Origin: an uncultured Flavobacteriales bacterium
GTDB taxonomy: Bacteria; Bacteroidota; Bacteroidia; CAIKAF01
Direction of reading: 5' to 3'
NCBI GenBank assembly: GCA_903825395.1
Contig: CAIKAF010000019.1
Location: 62,001-126,000, forward strand
DNA length: 64,000 nt
Below the pieces are notes generated by a model. That model had not been told where the DNA came from. It did not search any database and saw only the letters and a program-made list of their open reading frames with translations. A program made the position numbers and the translations under genes. This document shows positions 34,559 through 42,406 of this stretch, one piece after another. Numbering within the stretch: position 1 is the first letter of the stretch; each line of letters starts with the position of its first letter.

Positions 34559-35989
34559 CTATTTTCCTTCGCCTCGAAGAACGATTAAAAAGGTGTGCAG
34601 CAGGATTTTGATGTCGAGCAATAAGCTGGCATTGTGGATGTAGAGCAGGTCAAATTTGAGTCGCTCCACCATTTCTTCTACGTTTTCGGCGTAGCCAAAT
34701 TTTACTTGCCCCCAAGAGGTGATGCCGGGCTTTACGCGGTGCAATAGTCGATAATGCGGAGCTACGGTTGTGATTTGCTCAATGAAGAATGCTCGCTCTG
34801 GTCGCGGACCTACCAATGACATGTCGCCCCGCAATACATTGAAAAATTGAGGGAGTTCATCCAATCTATACTTGCGCATGATTCGGCCCCAAGGAGTTAT
34901 GCGGCGGTCTGCATCGCTGCTTAAGCGAGGGGTGTGCGACTCTGCATTTACTACCATGCTGCGAAATTTGTAAATCCTAAACGGTCTGCCATTTAAACCA
35001 ATTCGTTCATGGTGATAGAAGATTGGCCCCCGGCTATCCATTCGAACACGAATCGCAATGAATGCGAAAATTGGCGATAAAATAAGCAGCATCAGCCCTG
35101 AAATCACTATGTCAAGAGCTCTCTTTACAAATTGTTGCCATGGTGGCATTTTGAGTGCATGGACCTCCATTAATGGAGTTTCAAAAATATTGGAGAAGCG
35201 AACAGTGCCGGAGGTGATATCGTACAAATCAGGTCGGATTCGGATGCGCACTCCAGCCAAATGCAATCGACTGATGAGCTGTTGTAAGCTAACATGATCT
35301 GTGTGACGAAAGCAAATTACCACATCGTCAATCAGCTGTTGATGTAATACTGTTTCTAATTCATCCAGATTTCCAAGGTACGGCAAATCGGTCCATGCTG
35401 AATTTGAATGCTGGCTTATGTATCCTAAAATTTCAGTTCCGGAAAAAAGGCGCTGTGGATTTAATTTAGAAAAAACCTCCTGTACTCCCTCGGAATCACC
35501 AATTAAAAGGGTAGGGAAGGTGAGTTTCCCGCTGCTAATTTGTTGGTGGTATCTGCTAGTTTGAATTACCCTGAGAATCCAGGTAAAACTAAATTGCAAA
35601 CCAATCAGAACCGCCAACGACCGGTAATAATCGGTATAAAGAAACACGGTGTCATCTAAAATGATAAAAAAGAACAGGACTAATCCCCCAAAAATGGAAG
35701 CGAATAGAGTCCGAAAGAATTCCATGAGCCGGCTTTTTCGGTCTACTTCTTTGTAGTATCCACTTAAAGCATGAACTGCAAGCCAGAAGGGAGGCAGTAC
35801 AAGTAGGCCCCAGCGGTAATTGACATCAATCAAGTGGTCATGCCATGGCGACAGATGAAAGTTCCACAGGGTTTCAGCCTTTCTAAACAAGAAGAAAAGC
35901 GTCCAGGCGGGGAAGCAAGCCAATACGTCGCCCAGCATATAAAAGGCGCGTTTTTTTCGAATCCGTTGAAGAGCCTGTCTTGCCTGCAT
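34559..35989 (-). CDS. Polyprenyl-phosphate hexose-1-phosphate transferase (exopolysaccharide initiation)
   Basis: 476 residues of the WcaJ/EpsE type. Four N-terminal membrane segments are followed by a Rossmann-like domain (residues 150-260) and the catalytic bacterial sugar-transferase domain from about 275. The catalytic part is complete: KRALDIVISG, FRIYKFRSM, RKYRLDELPQFFNVLRGDMSLVGPRPE and VKPGITSWGQV. It attaches the first sugar phosphate to undecaprenyl phosphate. It overlaps the upstream lipoprotein gene by one base. No other polysaccharide genes lie nearby. Confidence 0.93.
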   Translation of the reverse strand: MQARQALQRIRKKRAFYMLGDVLACFPAWTLFFLFRKAETLWNFHLSPWHDHLIDVNYRWGLLVLPPFWLAVHALSGYYKEVDRKSRLMEFFRTLFASIFGGLVLFFFIILDDTVFLYTDYYRSLAVLIGLQFSFTWILRVIQTSRYHQQISSGKLTFPTLLIGDSEGVQEVFSKLNPQRLFSGTEILGYISQHSNSAWTDLPYLGNLDELETVLHQQLIDDVVICFRHTDHVSLQQLISRLHLAGVRIRIRPDLYDITSGTVRFSNIFETPLMEVHALKMPPWQQFVKRALDIVISGLMLLILSPIFAFIAIRVRMDSRGPIFYHHERIGLNGRPFRIYKFRSMVVNAESHTPRLSSDADRRITPWGRIMRKYRLDELPQFFNVLRGDMSLVGPRPERAFFIEQITTVAPHYRLLHRVKPGITSWGQVKFGYAENVEEMVERLKFDLLYIHNASLLLDIKILLHTFLIVLRGEGK

Positions 35990-36870
35990 CAGTACACCAG
36001 CTTTAGGTTGTCAATATAGACGCGTTGATCGGCGATGGAAGTATCTTGTGGTACTCGAATGAAGAGGTGGACGGCTTCAGATGTGCCGCTCAACTGATCG
36101 ACCAGATTTGTAATATTTACATAGAGTTTATTGTATTCTTGGCGTGGTCGGACTCCAATAAGTGAAGCCGCTTGATTTGAGCCTGCGGCTCGTAGGCCCA
36201 ATAAGAAATCGCAATTGTTGCGGTAATCCATTTCGATAAAATAACCTGCTTTTCCTGTTGGAACGGGTAGGCTGCTGGTTTCCAGAATCATATCTTGATC
36301 ACCTTCGGGAAGGTAAAGCTGTAAGCAGCCCTGTCCCTCGTAGGCTTCCGTTTCATTTAACAAAATGGAATAAAAACCACCACCTTGAACAATGGCCAAG
36401 GACATTCCGTTCAACTGAGCTTGATCAAAGGTTTGATTTACCGGAACTACAAATCCTTTTGGATACCGAACTCTGGGGAAGACCGTTGCAGTATCCATCG
36501 CATTAAGGTTTATCTTTTTTTGCCAGGGGGCATAAAAGGGATATCTGCCGGCCTGAGTGGCAATCCCGTTTTCAGATATCCCTCCAAAAACAGTAATTTC
36601 AACTTCACCTTCTTCTAAGACGGGAATTACCGCAGGCAGCCAGAAAACTCCAAGGAGGTTGTCGTTGGCATACACCCAGGCGTAGCGAATGGCATGTGAA
36701 ACGGTACCTGTGGAATCGAAAGAAGTGCTATCTACGGCAATGGTATCAATGTGCAGGAAGCTGGGTGTTGCTGCGGGTGAAGTGTCGCAACTGCTTGAAC
36801 ACAAAATTGCCCCTAGACAAAAGCCCAGAATATGTATTGGAGAAGGAATGAAGCCTTTATTCAACTGCAT
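35989..36870 (-). CDS. Putative lipoprotein, unknown function
   Basis: 293 residues. A hydrophobic N-terminal stretch ends in a lipobox-like SSSC with Cys28, although the signal is longer than usual. The remainder is beta-rich and ends in a jelly-roll-like stretch (YFIEMDYRNNCDFLLGLRA, YVNITNLVDQL, VYIDNLKLVY). I do not recognise a named family. It overlaps the oxidoreductase gene by 14 bp on one side and the sugar transferase by one base on the other, so a link to surface polysaccharide is likely by context only. Confidence 0.75.
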   Translation of the reverse strand: MQLNKGFIPSPIHILGFCLGAILCSSSCDTSPAATPSFLHIDTIAVDSTSFDSTGTVSHAIRYAWVYANDNLLGVFWLPAVIPVLEEGEVEITVFGGISENGIATQAGRYPFYAPWQKKINLNAMDTATVFPRVRYPKGFVVPVNQTFDQAQLNGMSLAIVQGGGFYSILLNETEAYEGQGCLQLYLPEGDQDMILETSSLPVPTGKAGYFIEMDYRNNCDFLLGLRAAGSNQAASLIGVRPRQEYNKLYVNITNLVDQLSGTSEAVHLFIRVPQDTSIADQRVYIDNLKLVY

Positions 36871-37765
36871 AAATCAAAGATTGCATAATTTTTTCAGCCA
36901 ATTCAACATTTTTTAATCCGGCCTGTAGGTCAACCTTGGGCGAGCTGCCATTAAGAATCGCAGTGCCCCAATCTTCCAATTCATCTAAAATGGCATTGTT
37001 GGGTTGAATTAAGGGAGATAGGCTGTCTTGAAGCGGAGGTGTCCAGGATTGGATGGTCAGGGAATGGTTGAGTAAATCTAAATCAATGGTTTTATTATGT
37101 TCATAGACAGTAAGGCTTCGGTACTTTCGCACATGGGCTCGGCTGGCAAGCATTAAAGCCGTAGCTCCGTTTGCAAATTCCAGTTGCACCTCGGCCGTAT
37201 CGCAAGACTGAGTGAACGAGCGGTGGCCCCTAGCCTGAACGGAAACCACGGGACTTTGAATTAAAGCAAGAATCAAGTCGATGTCGTGAATCATCATATC
37301 GAGCACCACTGACACATCCAATCCTCGACTACCTTGGGTGGCATATCGAACTGCTTCAATGCGTTGAGGTTTAGAGATAAAGGGCAGAGCGGCAGAGAAT
37401 GCAGGATTAAAGCGTTCAACATGTCCAACCGCCCCAATCGTATTGTTTTTTCCAATCAGCTCTACAAGCTTTTGTGCTTCTAGCGCGGTTTGTGTAACGG
37501 GTTTCTCAATAAAAACATGCTTTCCACCGAGTATAGCAAATTGGGCCAGTTCAAAATGGGCGCTGGTGCTGGTGCAAATGCTTAATGCCTCCACCTGATC
37601 AATGAGCTCATTTAGGCTATTGAAAAACGTATGCTCTGCTGAGAGATTCGAAACCTGCGGATCATAAAAGCCTAAAAAATCGAACATGTTTGAGTTTTGC
37701 AGCAGTTTTCCATGGATTTTCCCCATGTGGCCAGCTCCAATTACCCCAACTTTCAAAACGCCCAT
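36857..37765 (-). CDS. Gfo/Idh/MocA-family oxidoreductase
   Basis: 302-residue NAD(P)-dependent enzyme. The cofactor motif VGVIGAGHMG is at residues 6-15, followed by ALSICTSTSAHFELA and the catalytic EKPV motif. GHVERFNPAF and DMMIHDIDLIL supply the His/Asp of the sugar site. The pattern resembles WlbA-type UDP-sugar dehydrogenases of surface glycans. It heads a three-gene minus-strand operon with the lipoprotein and the sugar transferase. Confidence 0.88.
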   Translation of the reverse strand: MGVLKVGVIGAGHMGKIHGKLLQNSNMFDFLGFYDPQVSNLSAEHTFFNSLNELIDQVEALSICTSTSAHFELAQFAILGGKHVFIEKPVTQTALEAQKLVELIGKNNTIGAVGHVERFNPAFSAALPFISKPQRIEAVRYATQGSRGLDVSVVLDMMIHDIDLILALIQSPVVSVQARGHRSFTQSCDTAEVQLEFANGATALMLASRAHVRKYRSLTVYEHNKTIDLDLLNHSLTIQSWTPPLQDSLSPLIQPNNAILDELEDWGTAILNGSSPKVDLQAGLKNVELAEKIMQSLIYAVE

Positions 37766-37781
37766 TGTTAGTATGTTTTCA

Positions 37782-37789
37782 CAAATTTA
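37782..37789 (-). promoter_or_regulatory. Promoter (-7 box TAAATTTG) of the oxidoreductase operon
   Basis: Exact TAnnTTTG on the minus strand, 16 bp before the ATG at 37765. The identical box TAAATTTG serves the divergent pcm gene 24 bp away. Confidence 0.65.
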
Positions 37790-37813
37790 CACTTTTTAGG
37801 CCCCCCATCGATT

Positions 37814-37821
37814 TAAATTTG
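37814..37821 (+). promoter_or_regulatory. pcm promoter (-7 box TAAATTTG) 4 bp from an ATG
   Basis: Exact TAnnTTTG ending 4 bp before the pcm ATG at 37826; a leaderless transcript is predicted. Confidence 0.65.
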
Positions 37822-37825
37822 TCCT

Positions 37826-38473
37826 ATGGATTCATATCGGTATATGGGGTTACGGAAGCAGCTGGTAGATCTGCTATCCTCGAAGGGAATTAAGGATGAA
37901 AAGGTATTGGCTGCCATTGGTAAGGTGCCTCGTCATGCATTCATAGATACTCAATTTGATCAATATGCCTATCAGGATATGGCCTTTAAAATAGGAGCAG
38001 GGCAAACAATCAGTCAGCCCTTCACTGTTGCATTTCAAACGGAGCTTTTGAATGCATCGAGGGGGATGAAGGTCCTAGAGATTGGAACAGGTTCTGGCTA
38101 TCAAACCTCTGTATTGATGGAATTGGGCTTAAAAGTTTTTTCAATTGAGCGGCAGCGAATTTTATACGAAAGAGTCAAGATATTGCTGCCTCAATTGGGT
38201 TATTCTCCGAAATTGTTTTTTGGGGATGGTTTTGCGGGGAAGTCGGCCTTTGCTCCTTTTGACCGCATTTTAGTTACATGTGGAGCGCCCTTTGTGCCTC
38301 AGGCTTTATTGGAACAGCTTAAGGTTGGAGGAGCCTTGGTAATACCGGTTGGAGAGGGTGAGGTACAGGAGATGCTTCGTATTGAAAGGGGCCAAGACGG
38401 AAATACTAGAACTGAAAGTTTTGGGGAATTCAAATTTGTGCCCATGCTTCCAGAGCGATCAAACGACATTTAG
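37826..38473 (+). CDS. pcm: Protein-L-isoaspartate O-methyltransferase
   Basis: 215-residue cytoplasmic SAM-dependent repair enzyme that methylates isoaspartyl residues in aged proteins. Signatures are the substrate loop KIGAGQTISQPFTVAFQTELL, the SAM motif VLEIGTGSGYQTSVL, FSIERQ, FFGDGFAG, FDRILVTCGAP and the C-terminal GGALVIPVG. It has its own promoter, and 229 bp without an identifiable gene follow before the DUF2256 gene. Confidence 0.95.
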   Translation: MDSYRYMGLRKQLVDLLSSKGIKDEKVLAAIGKVPRHAFIDTQFDQYAYQDMAFKIGAGQTISQPFTVAFQTELLNASRGMKVLEIGTGSGYQTSVLMELGLKVFSIERQRILYERVKILLPQLGYSPKLFFGDGFAGKSAFAPFDRILVTCGAPFVPQALLEQLKVGGALVIPVGEGEVQEMLRIERGQDGNTRTESFGEFKFVPMLPERSNDI

Positions 38474-38702
38474 GGTATTTGGGTACTCCTAATTTGGGTT
38501 TAGGGATGGACGGGCGTATTTGAATTTTTTGGAACGATTTGATAGGAATAGGTGTGAAACCCGCTTTCAAATTGGAAAAAATCCGTTTTCTATTGCTTCA
38601 AGTTTGATTTAGGCATTTTAATGAGGTAGCAGGTTTGCGGCTTTATGATAAAATTAAACATGTCTACAAGTCCATTGTTGTTTATATGGTAAAACGACCT
38701 AG

Positions 38703-38858
38703 ATGCATAAAAAGAGAAATTTACCTGAGAAAACGTGTGTAGTTTGCTTGCGGCCATTTTCTTGGCGGAAGAAATGGGAGAAGAATTGGGAGGAGGTGAA
38801 ATATTGTAGCCGAGCGTGTCGGGAAGGGAAGTGGAAGTTAGAAAGGGTTGGGGAGTAG
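38703..38858 (+). CDS. DUF2256-like small zinc-ribbon protein
   Basis: 51 residues: [19 protein letters not shown], then the Trp/Lys-rich [16 protein letters not shown], and a second cysteine pair (C35, C39). With C12 and C15 this makes a C-x2-C ... C-x3-C metal site. The pattern fits the DUF2256 family, whose members are about this size and of unknown function; they often sit near photolyase or cryptochrome genes, which I do not see here. No clear promoter box is visible, and the following DNA is unusually G-rich. Confidence 0.85.
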   Translation: MHKKRNLPEKTCVVCLRPFSWRKKWEKNWEEVKYCSRACREGKWKLERVGE

Positions 38859-39119
38859 GGGGGCAACATTTCAGAGAATTCTTTTTGAGATGAATTGGAG
38901 TTGATTTTTTTGATGGGATTGGGTTGGGGGTTTGGGTTGGAGGTGTTCAAGGGAGATGGTATTTGGTAGAGGGTGGTGAGGGTTTGTGATTTAATGGAGT
39001 GCCCTTGGGTGCCTTTGGAAACGGTTGTTGCCAATACGTTTGCATCCGAACCAAAAACTGGCTGGATGTCTTCCCTTGGGCCGGGCCGCCTTTTGCCAAG
39101 AAAACGAGAGTGATTAAAA
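38859..39119. other. G-rich intergenic stretch with a G-quadruplex motif
   Basis: No gene is recognised here. The plus strand has four G-runs at 38915-38936 (GGG, GGG, GGGGG, GGG with loops of 2-3 nt), a canonical quadruplex pattern, and further G-runs at the end of DUF2256. Frames of 60-148 codons on both strands are low-complexity and look like chance. Confidence 0.45.
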
Positions 39120-39415
39120 AGATGCTCAGGCGAAGTAACCCTCATTCAAGCTCCCGCCGATTATCCTTTTTACTCTCCTAAGTTGTAAAGGCTGATCTGC
39201 CGCACCAACCCAGTCTCATACCCGAGATTCCCGCTTTCCCATTTTTCAAAGTTTCCTTTGATAAATACGAAAGCATTTCTGAGACCCCCCATATGAATTC
39301 AGACAAACCTTTCGGTTTATCTTACCTTCAAACAAACTTCACATCATAAAAATAACCCGAAGTGTTCCTCGCCACCCCAATACGTGACGAAGCAAAAAAG
39401 AACGTTTCCACCAGT
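39120..39415 (-). ncRNA. Candidate structured non-coding RNA, family unknown
   Basis: Hairpin 1 (39302-39321) is an 8-bp stem, GATAAACC with GGTTTGTC, capped by GAAA. Hairpin 2 (39213-39285) stacks GTCTCA/TGAGAC, GCTTTC/GAAAGC, ATTT/AAAT and TCAAAG/CTTTGA under a second GAAA loop. Both hairpins contain T-G pairs that only work if the minus strand is the RNA. A consensus promoter with no gene behind it lies just upstream (39422-39429), and a T5 run occurs at 39116-39120. I tried to fit RNase P, tmRNA, SRP RNA and cobalamin riboswitch patterns by eye without success; 6S RNA is not excluded. The 3' end is approximate. Confidence 0.5.
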
Positions 39416-39421
39416 GTCCTA

Positions 39422-39429
39422 CAAAGATA
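39422..39429 (-). promoter_or_regulatory. Orphan promoter (-7 box TATCTTTG)
   Basis: Exact TAnnTTTG on the minus strand, with a CTTG 20 bp upstream as a -33 candidate. No protein gene follows on that strand for over 900 bp, but the structured RNA candidate does. Confidence 0.6.
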
Positions 39430-39623
39430 CCGAAGTTGAGTTTAACTGTCAAGGGTAATGGAGCACTTTTTTTACAATAGGCACATTTTCGCTTGGATTA
39501 AGGGAATAATAAAGGCCCATTTGTAAGCAAGAGGTTAAGTTGAATGAAAGCCAATCCCCTTTCTATTTTAAAATTCCAAATGGAAGAAAGGTTAGGAATT
39601 TGAATTTAGATATGCTCAGGAAA

Positions 39624-39653
39624 GCAAAAAAAAGCCAGTTTCATACTGGCTTT
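39624..39653 (-). terminator. Intrinsic terminator of rplS
   Basis: AAAGCCAGT and ACTGGCTTT form a 9-bp stem with a 5-nt loop, followed on the minus strand by a run of eight T. It lies 12 bp after the rplS stop. Confidence 0.85.
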
Positions 39654-39664
39654 AAAGATGAAAT

Positions 39665-40021
39665 TTATGCTGTAACGATTTTCTCTTTGATTCTTGCCGA
39701 CTTGCCGGATAGGCCACGAAGATAGAATAATCTTGCCCGACGAACCTTTCCTTTACGTAACACGGTCAAAGAATCGATAAATGGGGTATTTTCCGGAAAA
39801 ATACGTTCTACCCCTACACCGCCTGAAATTTTGCGAACTGTAAAAGTAGCTGTGGAACCACTGCCTCTTCGCTGAATAACTACCCCTTGGAACTGTTGAA
39901 TACGCTCTTTGTTGCCCTCACGAATCTTATACGCCACATTGACAGTGTCTCCGGCTTTAAATGACGGCAGTTCATTTCTTTTGGTCAACTGCTCTTCTAC
40001 AAACTGAATTAGTGATGACAT
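39665..40021 (-). CDS. rplS: 50S ribosomal protein L19
   Basis: 118 residues from ATG 40021 ([19 protein letters not shown]); the frame opens at a TTG at 40039 in the leader. Conserved parts are [48 protein letters not shown] and the basic C-terminal [21 protein letters not shown]19 sits at the subunit interface. Its usual partner trmD is not here; rpsP and rimM occur 1.7 kb away on the other strand instead, so the classic rpsP-rimM-trmD-rplS cluster is rearranged. Confidence 0.96.
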   Translation of the reverse strand: MSSLIQFVEEQLTKRNELPSFKAGDTVNVAYKIREGNKERIQQFQGVVIQRRGSGSTATFTVRKISGGVGVERIFPENTPFIDSLTVLRKGKVRRARLFYLRGLSGKSARIKEKIVTA

Positions 40022-40058
40022 AATGGTATTCTTTAACAAGCATTCCCGAATGGGTTGG

Positions 40059-40066
40059 CAAAATTA
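40059..40066 (-). promoter_or_regulatory. rplS promoter (-7 box TAATTTTG) and short leader
   Basis: Exact TAnnTTTG on the minus strand. The leader of about 37 nt contains a small hairpin (CATTC/GAATG) that could be part of L19 autoregulation, which is a guess. Confidence 0.55.
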
Positions 40067-40228
40067 ACTTGAAAATTCCGAAATTCCAAAGGTGAAAGGA
40101 AATTGAGGGCTGATGGGCTATGATTTTTGGGTGGGGTATGGTTAAAAATAGTTGATAAAGCAGTACTTTTATGGTCTAAAAATAGCAATTTCAGAGTTTC
40201 AACTGAGTTGTTTAAAACAAGATAAGCT

Positions 40229-41269
40229 ATGCAAGTTAAGCCCATGGATTTGGTTCGGGAGATTCGTTCTTCTGGGGCTTCTCCGTTGATTTTAGTTGGT
40301 GGGGCAGAGGGTTTTTTCTTAGATGAAGTCGAGCAGGCCTTATTGGAAACTGTATTATCGGAGGAGGAAAAATCCTTCAACTTGGATATAATTTATGGTT
40401 CTGAAGCCAATGCTGAACAGATAATTTCGATTGCCAAAAGTTATCCGATGATGGCGGAACGAAGGTTGGTTTTGGTGCGAGAAGCTCAAAATTTACATGC
40501 AAGAGAATGGGAAAAGCTAGCACCTTATTTGAATGCTCCATCTTCCAGTACCGTATTGGCTTTTTTACATAGGAATAAAGATCCGGATAAACGTAGATCG
40601 GCAATCAAGTCAATTATATCATCTAAATCCGCTCGTTTTTCTGAGGCAAAACCAATGTCAGAAGAGGGGTTGGTAGATTTTATTTTTGCTAAGGCTGGGC
40701 AGAACCAATTAAAGTTTGATGCTCGTGCTGCTTTTGCTCTTAAGGAATTGTTGGGATCGAATTTGTCGCGCATTGTATCTGAGATTGAGAAAATTCGGCT
40801 TTCAGTTCCTGCTGGCGCTGAAATTAAGTTGGAAAAGGTTATTGATCAGGTTGGTTTGAGCCGTGAATTTAACATGTTTGATGTTCCAAACTACCTTGCC
40901 CAAAGGAATGAGGTGAGGTTGATGCGTACTACCATGTATATGGCGAGAAATACCAACAAATATCCCTTACCTATGTTGGTTGGGGTATTGTATAATTTCT
41001 ATTCAAAATTGTTGGCGATTCAAAGTATCTATTTTGAAAATCAACGTTTGCAAAAACAGGGTAAGCCAGGTCGAGATCCCTTTAGGGTAATTCGGGTTTT
41101 TGATTCTGCCAACATGCATTCAGCACTTAAATCCTTAACGATGGAAAAGACGGCTAAATCTCTTGAGATTTTACGGGAATATGACCATAAATCTAAAGGT
41201 ATTCATCGGTCTTCAGCCCCTGAGGACGCTTTAATGAAGGAACTTATGTTGAAATTGTTGTACGTATGA
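40229..41269 (+). CDS. holA: DNA polymerase III, delta subunit
   Basis: 346-residue clamp-loader subunit that opens the beta clamp. Recognisable parts are LILVGGAEGFFLDEVEQALLE at the N-terminus, SYPMMAERRLVLVREAQ, the PDKRRSAIKSI region, and the C-terminal collar domain (DVPNYLAQRNEVRLMRTTMYM and the DHKSKGIHRSSAPEDALMKELMLKLL end). It overlaps the next gene (EVE) by 4 bp and opens the plus-strand run to rpsP-rimM. Confidence 0.93.
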   Translation: MQVKPMDLVREIRSSGASPLILVGGAEGFFLDEVEQALLETVLSEEEKSFNLDIIYGSEANAEQIISIAKSYPMMAERRLVLVREAQNLHAREWEKLAPYLNAPSSSTVLAFLHRNKDPDKRRSAIKSIISSKSARFSEAKPMSEEGLVDFIFAKAGQNQLKFDARAAFALKELLGSNLSRIVSEIEKIRLSVPAGAEIKLEKVIDQVGLSREFNMFDVPNYLAQRNEVRLMRTTMYMARNTNKYPLPMLVGVLYNFYSKLLAIQSIYFENQRLQKQGKPGRDPFRVIRVFDSANMHSALKSLTMEKTAKSLEILREYDHKSKGIHRSSAPEDALMKELMLKLLYV

Positions 41270-41697
41270 ATTCTAGAATTTGGTTGATTAAGTCGGAGCC
41301 CTTTAAGTACGCATGGGAGAATATGTTGGCCGATGGTCGTACTTTTTGGGATGGAGTGCGTAATCATCAGGCAAAGAACAATCTGTTGGAGATGCGGGTA
41401 GGAGATTTCGCTTTTTTTTATCATAGCAATGAGGGAATGGAAATCGTTGGAATTGTTCAGGTGGTTCGTGAGGCCTATCCCGATCCAACCGCCACGGAGG
41501 GACCATGGGTTGTTGTGGACGTTGAGCCCAAGCTTTCATTTGAAACTACCGTTTCTTTGGCGCAGCTTAAGGCGGATCCCATATGCTCAGGTATGGCATT
41601 GGTCCGTCAAAGTCGATTATCGGTTTCGCCAGTAACAGAATCTGAATTCAATCGGATTTGTGAATTGGCGAATTTGAATCCAGCGGGTTTTGTTTAA
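41266..41697 (+). CDS. EVE domain-containing protein
   Basis: 143 residues, a stand-alone EVE domain of the PUA-like fold. It opens with WLIKSEPFKYAWENM; WDGVRNHQAKNNLLEMRVGDFAFFYHS is the core and GIVQVVREAYPDPT follows. EVE and YTH domains recognise modified bases in DNA or RNA. The start overlaps the holA stop by ATGA, suggesting coupled translation. No restriction or modification genes are nearby. Confidence 0.92.
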   Translation: MNSRIWLIKSEPFKYAWENMLADGRTFWDGVRNHQAKNNLLEMRVGDFAFFYHSNEGMEIVGIVQVVREAYPDPTATEGPWVVVDVEPKLSFETTVSLAQLKADPICSGMALVRQSRLSVSPVTESEFNRICELANLNPAGFV

Positions 41698-41726
41698 AAG
41701 AAATAGGAAAATTCGAAAATTCGTTG

Positions 41727-41734
41727 CACCTTTG
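41727..41734 (+). promoter_or_regulatory. Probable rpsP promoter (CACCTTTG)
   Basis: One mismatch to TAnnTTTG (C for the first T), 46 bp before the rpsP ATG in the 83-bp gap after the EVE gene. Confidence 0.45.
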
Positions 41735-41780
41735 CCCCCTCATAAATAACCTTTTACAGTAACACTTAATCTTAAGGACC

Positions 41781-42392
41781 ATGGCTGTACGCATCCGACT
41801 TAAAAGACAAGGAAGAAAACAACGACCTTACTACCACATCGTTGTTGCCGACGCTCGTTCACCACGTGACGGTCGTTTTATTGAACGTATTGGAAACTAT
41901 GACCCCAATACGCAACCTGCTACCATAGAAATTAACGTTGAAAAGGCTGTTAATTGGCTGCAAAATGGTGCTGAGGCTACGGACACAGTGCGTGCCATAC
42001 TTAGTTATAAAGGAGTTTTATACAAAAATCACCTTTTGAATGGAGTTCGCAAGGGTGCGTTGACTGAAGAACAAGCGGTTGCCAAATTTGAATCTTGGTT
42101 GAAAGATAAGGAGTCTAAAATTTCTGGCCATGCCAAGTCAATCACCGATTCTAAAGCCTCTGAAAAGGCGGCGCGATTAGAAGCTGAGCGTAAGGTTAAC
42201 CAGGCACGCGAAGCAGCATTAGCTCAAGCAGAGGCCGAAGTTCAAAGTGAAGAAGCTCCAGAAGCTGAAGTAGCTGATCAAGATGCACCTGAAGTAGAGG
42301 CTCCTACAGCTGAAGCTTCTGTTTCAGAAGAAGTGATTTCCGAAGATGCTCCTGCTATTGAAGGTGCTTCAGAGGAAAGACCTGAGGCTTAA
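41781..42392 (+). CDS. rpsP: 30S ribosomal protein S16 with acidic C-terminal extension
   Basis: 203 residues. Residues 1-80 are S16 proper ([40 protein letters not shown]). Residues 80-125 are the region found in Bacteroidota S16. The last 75 residues are rich in Ala, Glu, Val and Ser and must be disordered. Such tails are common in the phylum; their role is unknown. rimM follows 14 bp later. Confidence 0.96.
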   Translation: MAVRIRLKRQGRKQRPYYHIVVADARSPRDGRFIERIGNYDPNTQPATIEINVEKAVNWLQNGAEATDTVRAILSYKGVLYKNHLLNGVRKGALTEEQAVAKFESWLKDKESKISGHAKSITDSKASEKAARLEAERKVNQAREAALAQAEAEVQSEEAPEAEVADQDAPEVEAPTAEASVSEEVISEDAPAIEGASEERPEA

Positions 42393-42406
42393 GCCTATAA
42401 ATTGGT

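Noticed and set aside
38699-39145. 148-codon minus-strand frame
   Set aside because: Low-complexity Ser/Pro/Asn-rich product, antisense to the DUF2256 gene, no promoter close to its start.
39000-39181. 60-codon plus-strand frame (GNGCCQYVCIRTKNW region)
   Set aside because: No recognisable family; it overlaps the 3' part of the structured RNA candidate on the other strand. A decayed gene fragment cannot be excluded.
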